From Candidatus Hydrothermales bacterium (GTDB lineage: Bacteria > Hydrothermota > Hydrothermia > Hydrothermales > JAJRUZ01): DNA of 64,000 nucleotides. Shown piece after piece: positions 8,017-16,936 of the stretch. The number at the start of each line of letters is the position of its first letter. The first letter of the stretch is position 1. The notes under the pieces are model-generated. The model was not told the origin of the DNA and ran no database searches. It saw nothing but the letters and a program-made list of their open reading frames with translations. The DNA is taken from the NCBI GenBank assembly GCA_039630235.1, contig JBCNVI010000006.1:3022-67021 (forward strand), written 5' to 3'. A program made the translations under genes and the position numbers.

Positions 8017-10062
8017 TTAACTAAAAAATTTTCCACAGGAGGGACATTTATAAAAAACTTTTCTTTTTTGTGTGATTTTAAAGGAGTAGGAAAATGAACA
8101 ATAGGGACAAGCTTTTTTTTCAGGCTCATATGGTGAGGCAAAATCACATTCTGGATATCTCGAACAACCATAAAAAAATTTTTTACCTTTTCTTTTTACT
8201 AAATAACCACTTTTACATTTTGGACACAAAAACTCCTCTTTAAATAAATCTCTCTTATATTCACACTTTGGAAAATTAGAACAAGAAAAGAACTTTCCGT
8301 ATCTTCCCCATTTTATAACAATTTTACTACCACACCTTGGACAAAGCTCTTCTGTCTCTTGTTGTAGATGAGTTTTTTTTACGCTTAAAAAATCAGTCTC
8401 GATTTTGTCTATTAATTTACTGAATTCACTCCAAAATAACTCTAAAAATCTCTTTCTTTCTAAGTTACCTTCCTCTATCTCATCAAGGTATTCTTCCATT
8501 TTCCTTGTAAAATCAACGTTGAAAATTTCTGGAAATTCAGATACAAGTATATCACAAACTTTTTTACCTAGTTCAGTTGGGAAAAGTGTTTTTCCAACTT
8601 TTTCCACATAATTTCTCTGATATAAAATCTCAATAATAGGAGCGTATGTGGAAGGTCTTCCAATACCTAATTTCTCAAGAGTTTTAACAAGATCCGCTTC
8701 AGTGTATCTTGGAGGTGGCTGTGTTTGCTTTTCAACTATTTCTACATCTTTTATAGAAAGTACCTCATTTTCTAAGATATCAGGAAGTTCAATCTCATCC
8801 GCCTCTTTTCTGAGAATTCTCATAAATCCGTCAAAAATAACTTTTTTACCTTTAATCTCCCCCTCTATCTCCTCATTTCCGAATATTATTTTTTTATCTT
8901 CAAATTTAGCGTTTTCAGAAAAAGCCGCAAGTGTTCTAAGATAAATCAACTCATAAAGTTTAAATTCATCTTCCTTTAAATAATCTCTAAGATTTTCAGG
9001 TAAAAAACTTATTTTTGTTGGTCTTATACATTCGTGAGCACCCTGAATCCTCTTACTTTCCTTAAATTTTCTCTCTTTTTTCCTCACGTACTCTTCTCCA
9101 AAGAGCTCCTTTATCTTTTGTTTAATCTCTGGAATTACTTTTTCACTTATCCTTACAGAATCTGTTCTATGATAGGTTATAAGCCCCATTCTTCCCTCAG
9201 GTGTTTCTAAACCTTCAAAGAGCGTTTGAGCAATTTTCATGGTTTTTCCTGGGGAAAAAGAAAGTATCTTAGAAGCTGACTCTTGCAACGTACTTGTTTT
9301 AAAGGGTTCAGGCGGTGTTTTTTCCTTAATTTTTGTCTTTATTTCTAAAACTCTAATTAAAGAATTAAGAATTTTTTCCTTTATTTCCTCTGCAAGAGCT
9401 ATTTCTTTTATTTTACTTACATCTTCACCCTTATATTTTTTAATTTCGCCCTTAAATTCCTTTCCATCTTTTGCGAAGGTAACTACTATTGTGAAGTATT
9501 TCTGAGGTACAAAATTTTCTATTTCCCTTTCCCTTTCTACTATAATTCTCAATGCAACAGTTTGAACCCTTCCGGCTGAAAGTCCTCCTTTTATTAACTT
9601 CCATAGAATTGGTGAAACTTTATATCCAACTATTCTATCGAGGATTCTTCGTGAAAACTGTGATTCAACCTTGTTTAAACTTATTTCAGTAGGATTTTCA
9701 ATTGCCTTTTTTATCTCCTCCTCTGTTATTTCGTAGAATAAAACTCTTTTAGCATCATCCCTTTTTACCTCCTCTTTGATGTGGAAACATATAGCTTCAC
9801 CCTCTCTATCAGGATCACAACCTAAAAATACCTTTTCAGCATCCTTCGTTTCTTCCTTAAGTTTTTCAATTATTTTTCTTTTTTCCTCTATGATTACAAA
9901 ATGGGGTTCAAAACCGTTTTCTATGTTAACTCCAAATTCATCTTCTGGCAAGTCTTTGATGTGACCATATGACGCAAGAACCTTAAATTCGCCCTTTAAG
10001 TATTTTTCTATGGTTTTTGCCTTTGAGGGAGACTCCACAATAAGAACTTTTTTACCCTTCAT
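8017..10062 (-). CDS. topA: DNA topoisomerase I (type IA)
   Basis: This enzyme relaxes negative supercoils by nicking and rejoining one strand. The 681-residue protein has the N-terminal Toprim domain (LIVESPSKAKTIEKYL, then the acidic GCDPDREGEA at 81-90), the catalytic tyrosine Tyr297 in LITYHRTDS, and three C-terminal zinc ribbons: CPRC...CSNFPKC, CPKC...CSRYPEC and CPYC...CPSC. Its length is a little shorter than E. coli TopA but normal for thermophiles. It overlaps the upstream MFS gene by four bases and is probably translated by coupling. Confidence 0.95.
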   Translation of the reverse strand: MKGKKVLIVESPSKAKTIEKYLKGEFKVLASYGHIKDLPEDEFGVNIENGFEPHFVIIEEKRKIIEKLKEETKDAEKVFLGCDPDREGEAICFHIKEEVKRDDAKRVLFYEITEEEIKKAIENPTEISLNKVESQFSRRILDRIVGYKVSPILWKLIKGGLSAGRVQTVALRIIVEREREIENFVPQKYFTIVVTFAKDGKEFKGEIKKYKGEDVSKIKEIALAEEIKEKILNSLIRVLEIKTKIKEKTPPEPFKTSTLQESASKILSFSPGKTMKIAQTLFEGLETPEGRMGLITYHRTDSVRISEKVIPEIKQKIKELFGEEYVRKKERKFKESKRIQGAHECIRPTKISFLPENLRDYLKEDEFKLYELIYLRTLAAFSENAKFEDKKIIFGNEEIEGEIKGKKVIFDGFMRILRKEADEIELPDILENEVLSIKDVEIVEKQTQPPPRYTEADLVKTLEKLGIGRPSTYAPIIEILYQRNYVEKVGKTLFPTELGKKVCDILVSEFPEIFNVDFTRKMEEYLDEIEEGNLERKRFLELFWSEFSKLIDKIETDFLSVKKTHLQQETEELCPRCGSKIVIKWGRYGKFFSCSNFPKCEYKRDLFKEEFLCPKCKSGYLVKRKGKKFFYGCSRYPECDFASPYEPEKKACPYCSFSYSFKITQKRKVFYKCPSCGKFFS

Positions 10063-11324
10063 TTAGTTACTAAAAGAAAAAATATAGTCATCAAAAGTAA
10101 AATAAGACCATTAACAAATATTATTTTGGCAGGATAAATATATTCTGCAAGTATTCCGAAAATATAAGATAAGATAAGGAATAAGCTATTTACAAGTAGC
10201 TCCTTGCTTGCAAATATTCTTCCTCTTAGCCCTTTTGGCACATTTTCATGAAGGATTGTATCTTGAAAGATTGTTACTGATGAGAGTATGAATCCACCGA
10301 GAAAAGAAAAGATTCCGATATATAAAAATCTTTTTAAAAAAGAAAAGAAGATGAGTAAAAAAGAAAGTATCAAAAAAGAGTATTTAATAACAGCTTTTCT
10401 ATCTAATTTATCGCCAAAGGAGCCTAATAAAAAAGCACCTGAAACCATGCCAAGAGCTGTCAACGCTCCAAGTTTTCCAATACCTGTAGTTCCGTATCCG
10501 AGAAATTGCTGAACCAGGATTACGATTAATACATATACGTTAGCACCGATGAAAACTAAGAAAAAGAGGGAAAAAAGCACAAAAGAAACATTTTTATCTT
10601 TTAAAATTAAAACTAGGGCTTCTTTTAGATCAGCTATTGCTCTTTGAAAGTAATTTTTTTCCTCTTCAATTATAAGTCTTTTAAGATCTTCCCCTTTTAA
10701 TTTTCTTTCATCAGGTATTACCAGAAAAGCTAAGAGTAAACCTGAAATTAAAAAGGTAAGAGCATCTATGTAAAAACCAGCTTGCCAGCCTTCTATACCA
10801 AAGTTTTTCCATATCTCCCAGTCAACAATCAGTCCTCCAGCAAAAAGCCCAATAACTGTAGCAAGTCTTCCTGTTAAAGTTGCAACTGAATTGGCTGCCA
10901 AAATCTCATCTTTAGATTTAAGCAAACTGGGTATAATTGCCATTTTTGTCGCGTTGTAAAGAACACCTATTAGAAAAACAAAGAAGACGATAATATACAT
11001 TGGAAATATGTGTCCGAAGGATAAAACTGCAAGGGGAATCATAAAGACTAAAAGGCCTCTTAGAAAATCACCTAACACAAGGATCATCTTTCTATTTACT
11101 CTGTCAGCTATTATTCCTGCAATTGGACCAAATATTACACCTGGTATTGTGAAGAAAAATGCAAGATGAGAAAAGGCAACCGAATGTCCGAAGGCCTTAG
11201 CTTTTAAAAGAGCTATTAAAGAAATATGATCCAGTTTATCTCCGATAAGAGATATAGTTTGGGCAAGAGAATATAGGAAAAAGTTTCTATTTTTTATAAC
11301 TCCTACTATACCTTTATTTTTCAA
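10059..11324 (-). CDS. Major facilitator superfamily transporter
   Basis: A 421-residue integral membrane protein with about twelve hydrophobic helices. The loop after helix 2 reads GIIADRVNRKMIL, the MFS signature GxxxDRxxR, and it recurs in weaker form in the second half (GSFGDKLDRKAV). The overall pattern resembles the MFS_3/EntS group of exporters, so drug or siderophore-like efflux is possible, but no substrate can be assigned. It overlaps the GT4 gene upstream by 11 bases and topA downstream by four bases, and so belongs to a single minus-strand unit beginning near 14002. Confidence 0.82.
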   Translation of the reverse strand: MKNKGIVGVIKNRNFFLYSLAQTISLIGDKLDHISLIALLKAKAFGHSVAFSHLAFFFTIPGVIFGPIAGIIADRVNRKMILVLGDFLRGLLVFMIPLAVLSFGHIFPMYIIVFFVFLIGVLYNATKMAIIPSLLKSKDEILAANSVATLTGRLATVIGLFAGGLIVDWEIWKNFGIEGWQAGFYIDALTFLISGLLLAFLVIPDERKLKGEDLKRLIIEEEKNYFQRAIADLKEALVLILKDKNVSFVLFSLFFLVFIGANVYVLIVILVQQFLGYGTTGIGKLGALTALGMVSGAFLLGSFGDKLDRKAVIKYSFLILSFLLIFFSFLKRFLYIGIFSFLGGFILSSVTIFQDTILHENVPKGLRGRIFASKELLVNSLFLILSYIFGILAEYIYPAKIIFVNGLILLLMTIFFLLVTK

Positions 11325-12462
11325 TTTTTACTTTCTCCTTAACTTCAAAATAGTAAGATTCGATTTCGTCAACGATTTTATCCCATGAAAATTTTTCCAC
11401 TGCCTTTTTTCTTCCGTTTTCTCCCATTTTTACCCTTAAATCTTCGTTTTTTAAAAGATAAATAATTTTATCGGCTAACATTTCTGGATCTTCAGGTTTA
11501 GTTAGGAAACCTTCTTTACCGTCTTCAACTACAAACCTATAGCCTTCTATATCTGAGGCAACTATAGGGACTGATGAGGCCATTGCTTCAAGGAGAACTA
11601 TACCAAAAGACTCGTATCCTATAGCTGGGGAACAAAAAACATGAGAGCTTGCATAAATTTTTGGCAGTTCTTCAAAGGATACTCTTCCTAAAAAAGTAAC
11701 GTTATCCTTTAAATAAATTTTAGATTTTTGTTTTTCTATACCAAGGAGCGGACCTGTGCCAACAGCAACAAGATGGGCATCCTTAACTTCTTTAATTACT
11801 TTACGGAAAGCCTTTCTTAAATATTTAAAACCTTTTCTTTTTTCAAATCTACCTACAAAAAGTACAATCTTTTTATTTTTGGGCAATAGGTTATAACCTT
11901 TTTTTGATGGATTGAATCTATTGACATCGACTCCATTAGGAATTATTCTATAGTCGCCCCCAAAGTGTCTTTTAATTGAATCTCTTGCGGTAGGGGAAAC
12001 AGCTATTTTACCATGAATTTTCTCAAAAACTTTAATTAAATATCCCTTAAATATCTCGTATAACTTTAAGGGATCATGTGTTGCATGAAACGTGGAAAAA
12101 TTATGAGTGTTTGAATACTTTAGTGAGTAGTAGGGCATAAATGGTGCAATTGGTCCGTGAGTGTGAATAATATCAAAATTTCCATTAACAATTAAATCTT
12201 TTATTTTTTTGATCCCCCTAGCTGTGATAGTTATTCTACCAACTGATTTATTGAAAAATATAGGAATAGATCTTCCTATCCTTATTACATTTTCCTCATC
12301 TTTGTAATCAGGAAATTTTTCTTTACTATATCCACTTGTCAGTATGTAAACCTCATGTCCCCTTTTTTCAAGTTCTTTTCTTAAATGGTATATATGTTCG
12401 GATATACCTCCAAGGTATGGGTAATAAATATCAGAAGCAATTAGAATCTTAAGTTTTTTCAT
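11314..12462 (-). CDS. Glycosyltransferase family 4 (PimA/PimB-like)
   Basis: A 382-residue GT-B retaining glycosyltransferase. The N-terminal ASDIYYPYLGGISEHIYHL segment carries the acceptor-binding glycine loop, IPNGVDVNRF is the hinge, and the C-terminal ESFGIVLLEAMASS motif (E-x7-E) binds the nucleotide sugar. Relatives transfer mannose or other hexoses to lipid or glycan acceptors at the cytoplasmic membrane. It overlaps the aminotransferase gene upstream by 14 bases and the MFS gene downstream by 11. The sugar and acceptor are unknown. Confidence 0.85.
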   Translation of the reverse strand: MKKLKILIASDIYYPYLGGISEHIYHLRKELEKRGHEVYILTSGYSKEKFPDYKDEENVIRIGRSIPIFFNKSVGRITITARGIKKIKDLIVNGNFDIIHTHGPIAPFMPYYSLKYSNTHNFSTFHATHDPLKLYEIFKGYLIKVFEKIHGKIAVSPTARDSIKRHFGGDYRIIPNGVDVNRFNPSKKGYNLLPKNKKIVLFVGRFEKRKGFKYLRKAFRKVIKEVKDAHLVAVGTGPLLGIEKQKSKIYLKDNVTFLGRVSFEELPKIYASSHVFCSPAIGYESFGIVLLEAMASSVPIVASDIEGYRFVVEDGKEGFLTKPEDPEMLADKIIYLLKNEDLRVKMGENGRKKAVEKFSWDKIVDEIESYYFEVKEKVKIEK

Positions 12463-13657
12463 TATTTATTTCTCTAAACTTTTTTATCCCCTCTAAGAAA
12501 ATATTTAATGCGAGTTCCAACTTAGAGGAGTTTAAAACAAAGGCTATTCTTACCTCTGTTTCGCCTTTGCCTTTTGTAACATAGAAGCCATTTCCTGGAG
12601 CTACCATAGTTGTTTTCTTATCAATCTCGAATTCATTTAAAAGAAAACATGTGAACTTGTCACTGTTTATACCTTTTAGGTCAACCATAGTATAAAAGGC
12701 TCCCTGTGGCTCGAAGGTGAAGATAAGATCTGAATTTAAAAGGATTTTCATAGCCTTTTCTATTCTTCTCTCATATTCTTTCTTTGCCTCTTCAATAAAT
12801 TTATCTTCCTTATTTATGACTTCGGTACAAGCGTACTGTTCAATAATAGGAGCTGAAAGTCTTGCTTGCAAAAGTTTCAAAATATTTTCTCTTAAAACTT
12901 TGTTTCTTGTCACAATACACCCAATTCTCGCACCACAGAGTGAGTATCTCTTTGATACTGAATCAGCTACAATTCCAAAATCAGCTGCTTCTTCAAATTC
13001 CAAAATGGAGTAATGTTTATTACCATGATATACAAATTCTCTATAAACTTCATCGGCTATTATAAATAGTTTATATCTCTTAGCAAGTCTTATAAGCATT
13101 TCTATTTCTTCTTTTGAATATACTTTACCAGTAGGGTTGTTAGGATTTGCGTAAACAATAGCTCTTGTTCTTGAATTTATGTATTTTTTAATTTCTTTTT
13201 CTGATGGTAGTTTAAAGTTATCCTTTATGGAAGTAGGTATTGGAACAAGTTTAACACCTGCAATTCTTGCAAAGGTATTGTAATTTGTATAAAAGGGTTC
13301 AAAAACAATTATTTCTTTTCCTTCATCAGCAACACTAAAAAAAGAAAATATTAGAGCTTCACTACCAGCAATTGTTATCATCACATCCTCAGGAGAGATA
13401 TTATAGCCTCTTCTTCTGTAATAGTTATACCAGGCTTCTTTAAGTTCAGGTATACCATCTGAGGGCCCGTAACCAATTACTTCTTTGTCAAACTCCCTTA
13501 TTGCCTTAAAGAAGGTTTCAGGAGCTTTTATATCGGGTTCACCAATGTTTAAATGAAAAACTTCAATTCCTCTTTTTTTTGCCTCAATTGCATATGGATA
13601 GAATTTTCTTATGGGAGAATATTGAGCTAATCGAACTCTCCTTGATATTCTCATCAT
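12449..13657 (-). CDS. Class I aminotransferase (aspartate aminotransferase-like, PLP-dependent)
   Basis: A 402-residue fold-type I aminotransferase. The PLP lysine is Lys236 in DSVSKRYS, with Asn174 in NPNNPTGKVY, Asp202 in the ADEVY motif and the distal Arg in CGARIG. It moves amino groups between amino acids and 2-oxo acids; the sequence resembles AspC/archaeal-type enzymes, but specificity is uncertain. Two ATG codons stand in tandem (13657 and 13654). A TAAATT box (13666-13661) ends six bases before the second one, so the start may be 13654. The gap upstream holds a T-arm-like motif. Confidence 0.88.
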   Translation of the reverse strand: MMRISRRVRLAQYSPIRKFYPYAIEAKKRGIEVFHLNIGEPDIKAPETFFKAIREFDKEVIGYGPSDGIPELKEAWYNYYRRRGYNISPEDVMITIAGSEALIFSFFSVADEGKEIIVFEPFYTNYNTFARIAGVKLVPIPTSIKDNFKLPSEKEIKKYINSRTRAIVYANPNNPTGKVYSKEEIEMLIRLAKRYKLFIIADEVYREFVYHGNKHYSILEFEEAADFGIVADSVSKRYSLCGARIGCIVTRNKVLRENILKLLQARLSAPIIEQYACTEVINKEDKFIEEAKKEYERRIEKAMKILLNSDLIFTFEPQGAFYTMVDLKGINSDKFTCFLLNEFEIDKKTTMVAPGNGFYVTKGKGETEVRIAFVLNSSKLELALNIFLEGIKKFREINNEKT

Positions 13658-13668
13658 AATAATTTAAA

Positions 13669-13687
13669 GGGCGCAGGAATTGAACCA
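13669..13687 (-). other. T-arm-like motif upstream of the aminotransferase gene
   Basis: In the 30-base gap after the thiamine-binding-type gene, the minus strand reads GGTTCAATTCC (13686-13676), an exact match to the tRNA T-loop consensus GTTCRANYC, followed by TGCGCCC. No tRNA body precedes it, because that stretch is coding. The stem is weak here (two G-C pairs). It is one of five such motifs in minus-strand operon gaps; its role is unknown. Confidence 0.4.
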
Positions 13688-14002
13688 TTATAAAGATTTT
13701 AAATGCTTTTTAAGTGACTCAATTTTATCAGTTGGTTTAACTTCTTTATCCCTTCTTTCATCAATTTTGATAATAGTTGAAACTCTCTTTGCTCCCATTT
13801 TAAACATTTCCTCTTGCATCTCAATTATTGCCTCAAAAACTCTATGTTTATCTCCATAGAGGATAGTAAACATAGGATCAGTCGTATGTTCTATATCAGT
13901 GTATTTTTCAAGAACTTTTATAGCTTTCGCAACAAACTCAGATAAGGAAGTTGACCCAGTACCAATTGGGGTAATACTTACAGCCGCAATTATTTTTTTC
14001 AT
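13688..14002 (-). CDS. MTH1187/YkoF-type thiamine-binding protein (DUF77)
   Basis: A 104-residue protein of the thiamine-binding DUF77 (MTH1187) family: an AAVSITPIGTGS start, a central TDPMFTILYGD segment and the KRVSTIIKIDERRDK strand. Members form ferredoxin-like tetramers, and some bind thiamine or a pyrimidine precursor. The length is normal for the family. It leads the unit that continues to the aminotransferase, GT4, MFS, topA and radical SAM genes, and a promoter placed for leaderless transcription precedes it. No thiamine gene is nearby, so a metabolic role is inferred from the family only. Confidence 0.8.
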   Translation of the reverse strand: MKKIIAAVSITPIGTGSTSLSEFVAKAIKVLEKYTDIEHTTDPMFTILYGDKHRVFEAIIEMQEEMFKMGAKRVSTIIKIDERRDKEVKPTDKIESLKKHLKSL

Positions 14003-14008
14003 ATAAAG

Positions 14009-14037
14009 ATTATAATCCTAAAAGATTAACTTAGTAA
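14009..14037 (-). promoter_or_regulatory. Promoter of the thiamine-binding-type gene (leaderless)
   Basis: The minus strand has TATAAT at 14014-14009, ending six bases before the ATG at 14002, with a TTACTA -35 candidate 17 bases upstream (14037-14032). No Shine-Dalgarno site is present. It separates this unit from the secG end at 14044. Confidence 0.6.
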
Positions 14038-14043
14038 AATAAC

Positions 14044-14403
14044 TTACTTTTTCTCTTCTTTCTTTTCTTCTATAGGTAAAAGGGGGGAAACTTCTTCTTT
14101 AGGGGTTTCCTCTGAAAAAAGAGGAACTAACTCAAAGACGTTGCCCCGATCTAAAATTTCTCTTTTTTCTGGATAGCTTGCCTTAGATAGTAAAGCTATT
14201 AATATTGCAAGAAGTCCAATAAAAGCTCCAAGCCCCCATGTTAATTTTTGAAAAAAAGTGGGAGCACCCCTTACTCCAAGAAAATCTTGAGCACTTCCGC
14301 CCAAAAAGGCACCAATACCCCTTCCCCTTGGTTGCTGCACAAGTATAACAGCTATGAGAATTATTACCAAAAGAATATGTAAAAAAATTAAAAAGCCTAT
14401 CAT
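14044..14403 (-). CDS. secG: Preprotein translocase subunit SecG
   Basis: SecG is the small auxiliary subunit of the SecYEG protein-export channel. The 119-residue product has two hydrophobic helices (residues about 3-22 and 55-72) flanking the family segment VILVQQPRGRGIGAFLGGS. A charged C-terminal tail of about 45 residues is longer than in many homologs. It follows tpiA with a one-base overlap, the common tpiA-secG order seen in many bacteria, and ends the unit that starts at rpsP. Confidence 0.93.
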   Translation of the reverse strand: MIGFLIFLHILLVIILIAVILVQQPRGRGIGAFLGGSAQDFLGVRGAPTFFQKLTWGLGAFIGLLAILIALLSKASYPEKREILDRGNVFELVPLFSEETPKEEVSPLLPIEEKKEEKK

Positions 14404-15164
14404 TATGTATATTTTAGGGCTATATTAACAAGTCTTGCAAAGATATCACCACTTAAGGAGGCTCCTCCTACAAGACCACCTGAAATCTCCTCAAAACAAA
14501 CAAGAGAGTCAAAATTCTCAGGTGAGATACTTCCTCCATAAAGGACTTTTATTTCATAATCAAATTTTTCTTTAACTAAGTTAATGATAAACCTGTGAGC
14601 AGAGAGAGCTTGCTCACTTGTTGCAACTTTTCCAGTTCCGATTGCCCATACTGGTTCGTAAGCTATTTTTATTTTGTTTAGCTTTTGTTTATCAATATCC
14701 TTAAAGCCACTTAAAATTTGATTTTCAATAACCCTTTCAGTTTCGCCTCTTTCCCTCTCTTCAAGTGTCTCTCCGATACAGAAAACAACATCAAAGTCAA
14801 GTTCTAAGGCTTTTTTTAGTTTTTTTTGAATAATTTCTTCATCCTCCTTAAAGATTCTTCTTCTTTCTGAATGTCCTATAATTACAGATTTCACTCCCAA
14901 ATCCTTTAGATGAAGTGGAGAAACTGCTCCTGTGTAGGCTCCCTTTTCTTTGTAAAACATATCTTGAGCACCAATTTCAATTTCAGTTCCCGAAAATAAT
15001 TTCTTTGCATAGAAAATATGAGTAAAGGGCACAAAGATTTTAATTTCAACATTTTCCTTATTCTTTTCTATCTCCTTATAGATTTTAAAAAACTTTCTTT
15101 TCCACTCTATTATATCTTTTTTAAGCAAATTCATCTTCCAGTTAGCAAATAAAAACTTTTTCAT
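14403..15164 (-). CDS. tpiA: Triosephosphate isomerase
   Basis: This glycolytic enzyme interconverts dihydroxyacetone phosphate and glyceraldehyde 3-phosphate. The 253-residue TIM barrel keeps all catalytic residues: Asn8 and Lys10 in FANWKMN, His98 in IIGHSERR and Glu170 in AYEPVWAIGTG, with the phosphate-binding YGGS near the C-terminus. Its start overlaps the rnhB end by four bases, and its end touches secG. Confidence 0.96.
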   Translation of the reverse strand: MKKFLFANWKMNLLKKDIIEWKRKFFKIYKEIEKNKENVEIKIFVPFTHIFYAKKLFSGTEIEIGAQDMFYKEKGAYTGAVSPLHLKDLGVKSVIIGHSERRRIFKEDEEIIQKKLKKALELDFDVVFCIGETLEERERGETERVIENQILSGFKDIDKQKLNKIKIAYEPVWAIGTGKVATSEQALSAHRFIINLVKEKFDYEIKVLYGGSISPENFDSLVCFEEISGGLVGGASLSGDIFARLVNIALKYT

Positions 15165-15781
15165 AAAATTTGCCCTCCTTTTAAAAGAGATTTTATCGGT
15201 TCGAAGGTTTTTCTATGTAAAGGTGAAATTCCGTTCTTTTTTATCATTTCAATATGAAAATCTGAGTAATAGCCTTTATTTATGTCAAATCTATACTCAG
15301 GATACATATTGCTTATTGCTTCCATCCATCTATCCCTTGTTACTTTAGCTATTATACTTGCTCCAGCTATTACGTCTATCTTTCTATCTCCCTTTACAAT
15401 TGGCAACTGTCTAATTTTTAAGTTCTTAACTTTAAAACCATCTACAAGAACTAAATCAGGTTTTATAGATAAATTTTTGATAGCCCTTTTTATTACAGTA
15501 TAGTTAGCTTCTTGAATCCCTAGACTATCTATCTCTTCTGGAAAAACAAAGGCTATTCCGAATTTGATATTCTTTTCTAATAGTCTTTCAAGAATTTTTT
15601 CTCTATTTTCAGGTGTTAAAAGTTTTGAGTCCTTAACAAATGAAATATTTACACCCTTTGGTATATATAGGGCACAGGCAACTATAGGACCTGCAATGGA
15701 GCCCCTACCTACCTCATCAACTCCCACTGGTCTTTTTGCGTTTATTTCGGCTTTTTCTAAAAACTTATAAACATTTTCCAA
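15161..15781 (-). CDS. rnhB: Ribonuclease HII
   Basis: RNase HII cuts the RNA strand of RNA-DNA hybrids and starts removal of single ribonucleotides from DNA. The 206-residue protein keeps the active-site acids: Asp22 and Glu23 in GVDEVGRGSIAGP, Asp114 in LVDGF and Asp132 in VKGDRK, plus the IAGASIIAKVTRD segment. Gene order rplS-rnhB is common across bacteria. Only two bases separate it from rplS, and it overlaps tpiA by four bases. Confidence 0.95.
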   Translation of the reverse strand: MENVYKFLEKAEINAKRPVGVDEVGRGSIAGPIVACALYIPKGVNISFVKDSKLLTPENREKILERLLEKNIKFGIAFVFPEEIDSLGIQEANYTVIKRAIKNLSIKPDLVLVDGFKVKNLKIRQLPIVKGDRKIDVIAGASIIAKVTRDRWMEAISNMYPEYRFDINKGYYSDFHIEMIKKNGISPLHRKTFEPIKSLLKGGQIL

Positions 15782-15783
15782 AG

Positions 15784-16158
15784 TTACTTCTGCTCTTTTA
15801 TTTTAGCCTTTTTACCTTTTTTACCCCTAATCCAGAATATCTTCGCTTTTCTAACTTTTCCTCTTCTTACTACTTCTATTTTCTCAATAAAAGGAGAATT
15901 AATTAAAAAGGTTCTTTCAACACCGATTCCTTGAGTAACTCTTCTTACTGTAAAAGTTTCAGATAAACCTGAGCCTCTCCTTTCAAGAACCACTCCCTCA
16001 AAGGGCTGGATTCTCGTTTTTTCAACCATTTTTTTTGTCTTTGGATCTTCCTTAAGTTCTGTTATCTTTACATGAACTCTAACAGTATCCCCTGCCTTAA
16101 ATTCAGGAATATCTTTCCTCAGGAACTTCTCTTCAACCTTTTTTATTAGAGTTTCCAT
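15784..16158 (-). CDS. rplS: 50S ribosomal protein L19
   Basis: L19 sits at the 30S-50S interface. The 124-residue protein has the family segments [35 protein letters not shown] and GIGVERTF, and a basic C-terminal tail of about 15 residues. It follows trmD after a 49-base gap. That gap has no Shine-Dalgarno sequence near the start but holds a T-arm-like hairpin, so its expression may be controlled separately from trmD. Confidence 0.96.
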   Translation of the reverse strand: METLIKKVEEKFLRKDIPEFKAGDTVRVHVKITELKEDPKTKKMVEKTRIQPFEGVVLERRGSGLSETFTVRRVTQGIGVERTFLINSPFIEKIEVVRRGKVRKAKIFWIRGKKGKKAKIKEQK

Positions 16159-16178
16159 TTTAAAAAGTTATGTTGTTA

Positions 16179-16195
16179 AGGAGAATAGAACTCCC
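16179..16195 (-). other. T-arm-like hairpin upstream of rplS
   Basis: The minus strand reads GGGAG, then a seven-base loop TTCTATT, then CTCCT. It pairs as a five-base stem (one G-U) with a T-loop-like sequence, 20 bases before the rplS start. An almost identical element precedes rpmI (40651-40667); both are preceded by ACGG. It could be an mRNA processing site, a protein-binding leader element or an operator. Confidence 0.5.
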
Positions 16196-16207
16196 GTGGA
16201 AGTAGAA

Positions 16208-16936
16208 TTATATTTTTTCTTTTAACTCATTTTCAATTTCTTTGAGTAGCAATTTATCTTCTTCTGATAGTTCTACTTTATCAAGGAGATCTCTTCTTTT
16301 CAAAATAGTTTCCTTTAGGGATTCTTTTTTAAGGTATCTTTTTATTTTTGTATGGTTACCTGATAAAAGAATTTCTGGTACTTTTTTTCCTTCAAACTCA
16401 AAAGGTCTTGTGTAAACTGGATACCCCAGTATCCCTTTTTCAAAGGAGTCTTCTTCTCTTGAGCTTATGTCACCCATTGAGCCTGGTAAAAGTCTAGAGA
16501 TTGCATCTATTATGACGTAGGCAGCTGGTTCTCCCCCTGACAAAACGTAGTCACCTATAGATATTTCTGCATCTACATAACTTCTTATTCTTTCGTCAAT
16601 CCCCTTATATCTTCCGCATATAAGAACAATACTTTCATTTTTTAAAAGATCGTAAACCAATTTTTGATTTAAGAGTTTACCTCGTGCATCTAATAGTATT
16701 TTATAAGTGTTTTCTTTTATACTTCTTAGCGCCCTTACTACAACGTCTACTCTTATAACCATACCTCCGCCGCCGCCATAGGGCTTGTCATCTACTTCTT
16801 TTGGGCCTTCAGCAAATTTTCTTAAATCAATTGCTCTTAACTTAAGCGAATCTGAGAGGATAGCCCTTTTTATTGGACCAAACTCTTTAATTTTCTCAAA
16901 GAAGTCAGGAAAAAGAGTTATTACATAGATATTCAT
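16208..16936 (-). CDS. trmD: tRNA (guanine-37-N1)-methyltransferase
   Basis: TrmD methylates G37 next to the anticodon, preventing frameshifts. The 242-residue SPOUT protein has the DDKPYGGGGGMV segment near residue 51, the knot motif SIGDYVLSGGEPAA (residues about 126-139), and the C-terminal LLSGNHTKIKRY. The start codon shares one base with the rimM stop, implying coupled translation in the usual rimM-trmD-rplS order. Confidence 0.96.
   Translation of the reverse strand: MNIYVITLFPDFFEKIKEFGPIKRAILSDSLKLRAIDLRKFAEGPKEVDDKPYGGGGGMVIRVDVVVRALRSIKENTYKILLDARGKLLNQKLVYDLLKNESIVLICGRYKGIDERIRSYVDAEISIGDYVLSGGEPAAYVIIDAISRLLPGSMGDISSREEDSFEKGILGYPVYTRPFEFEGKKVPEILLSGNHTKIKRYLKKESLKETILKRRDLLDKVELSEEDKLLLKEIENELKEKI

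Noticed and set aside
13669-13687. A partial tRNA gene or integration (att) site
   Set aside because: Only the T-arm part matches; the preceding bases are the intact end of a coding gene and there is no integrase or mobile element nearby.
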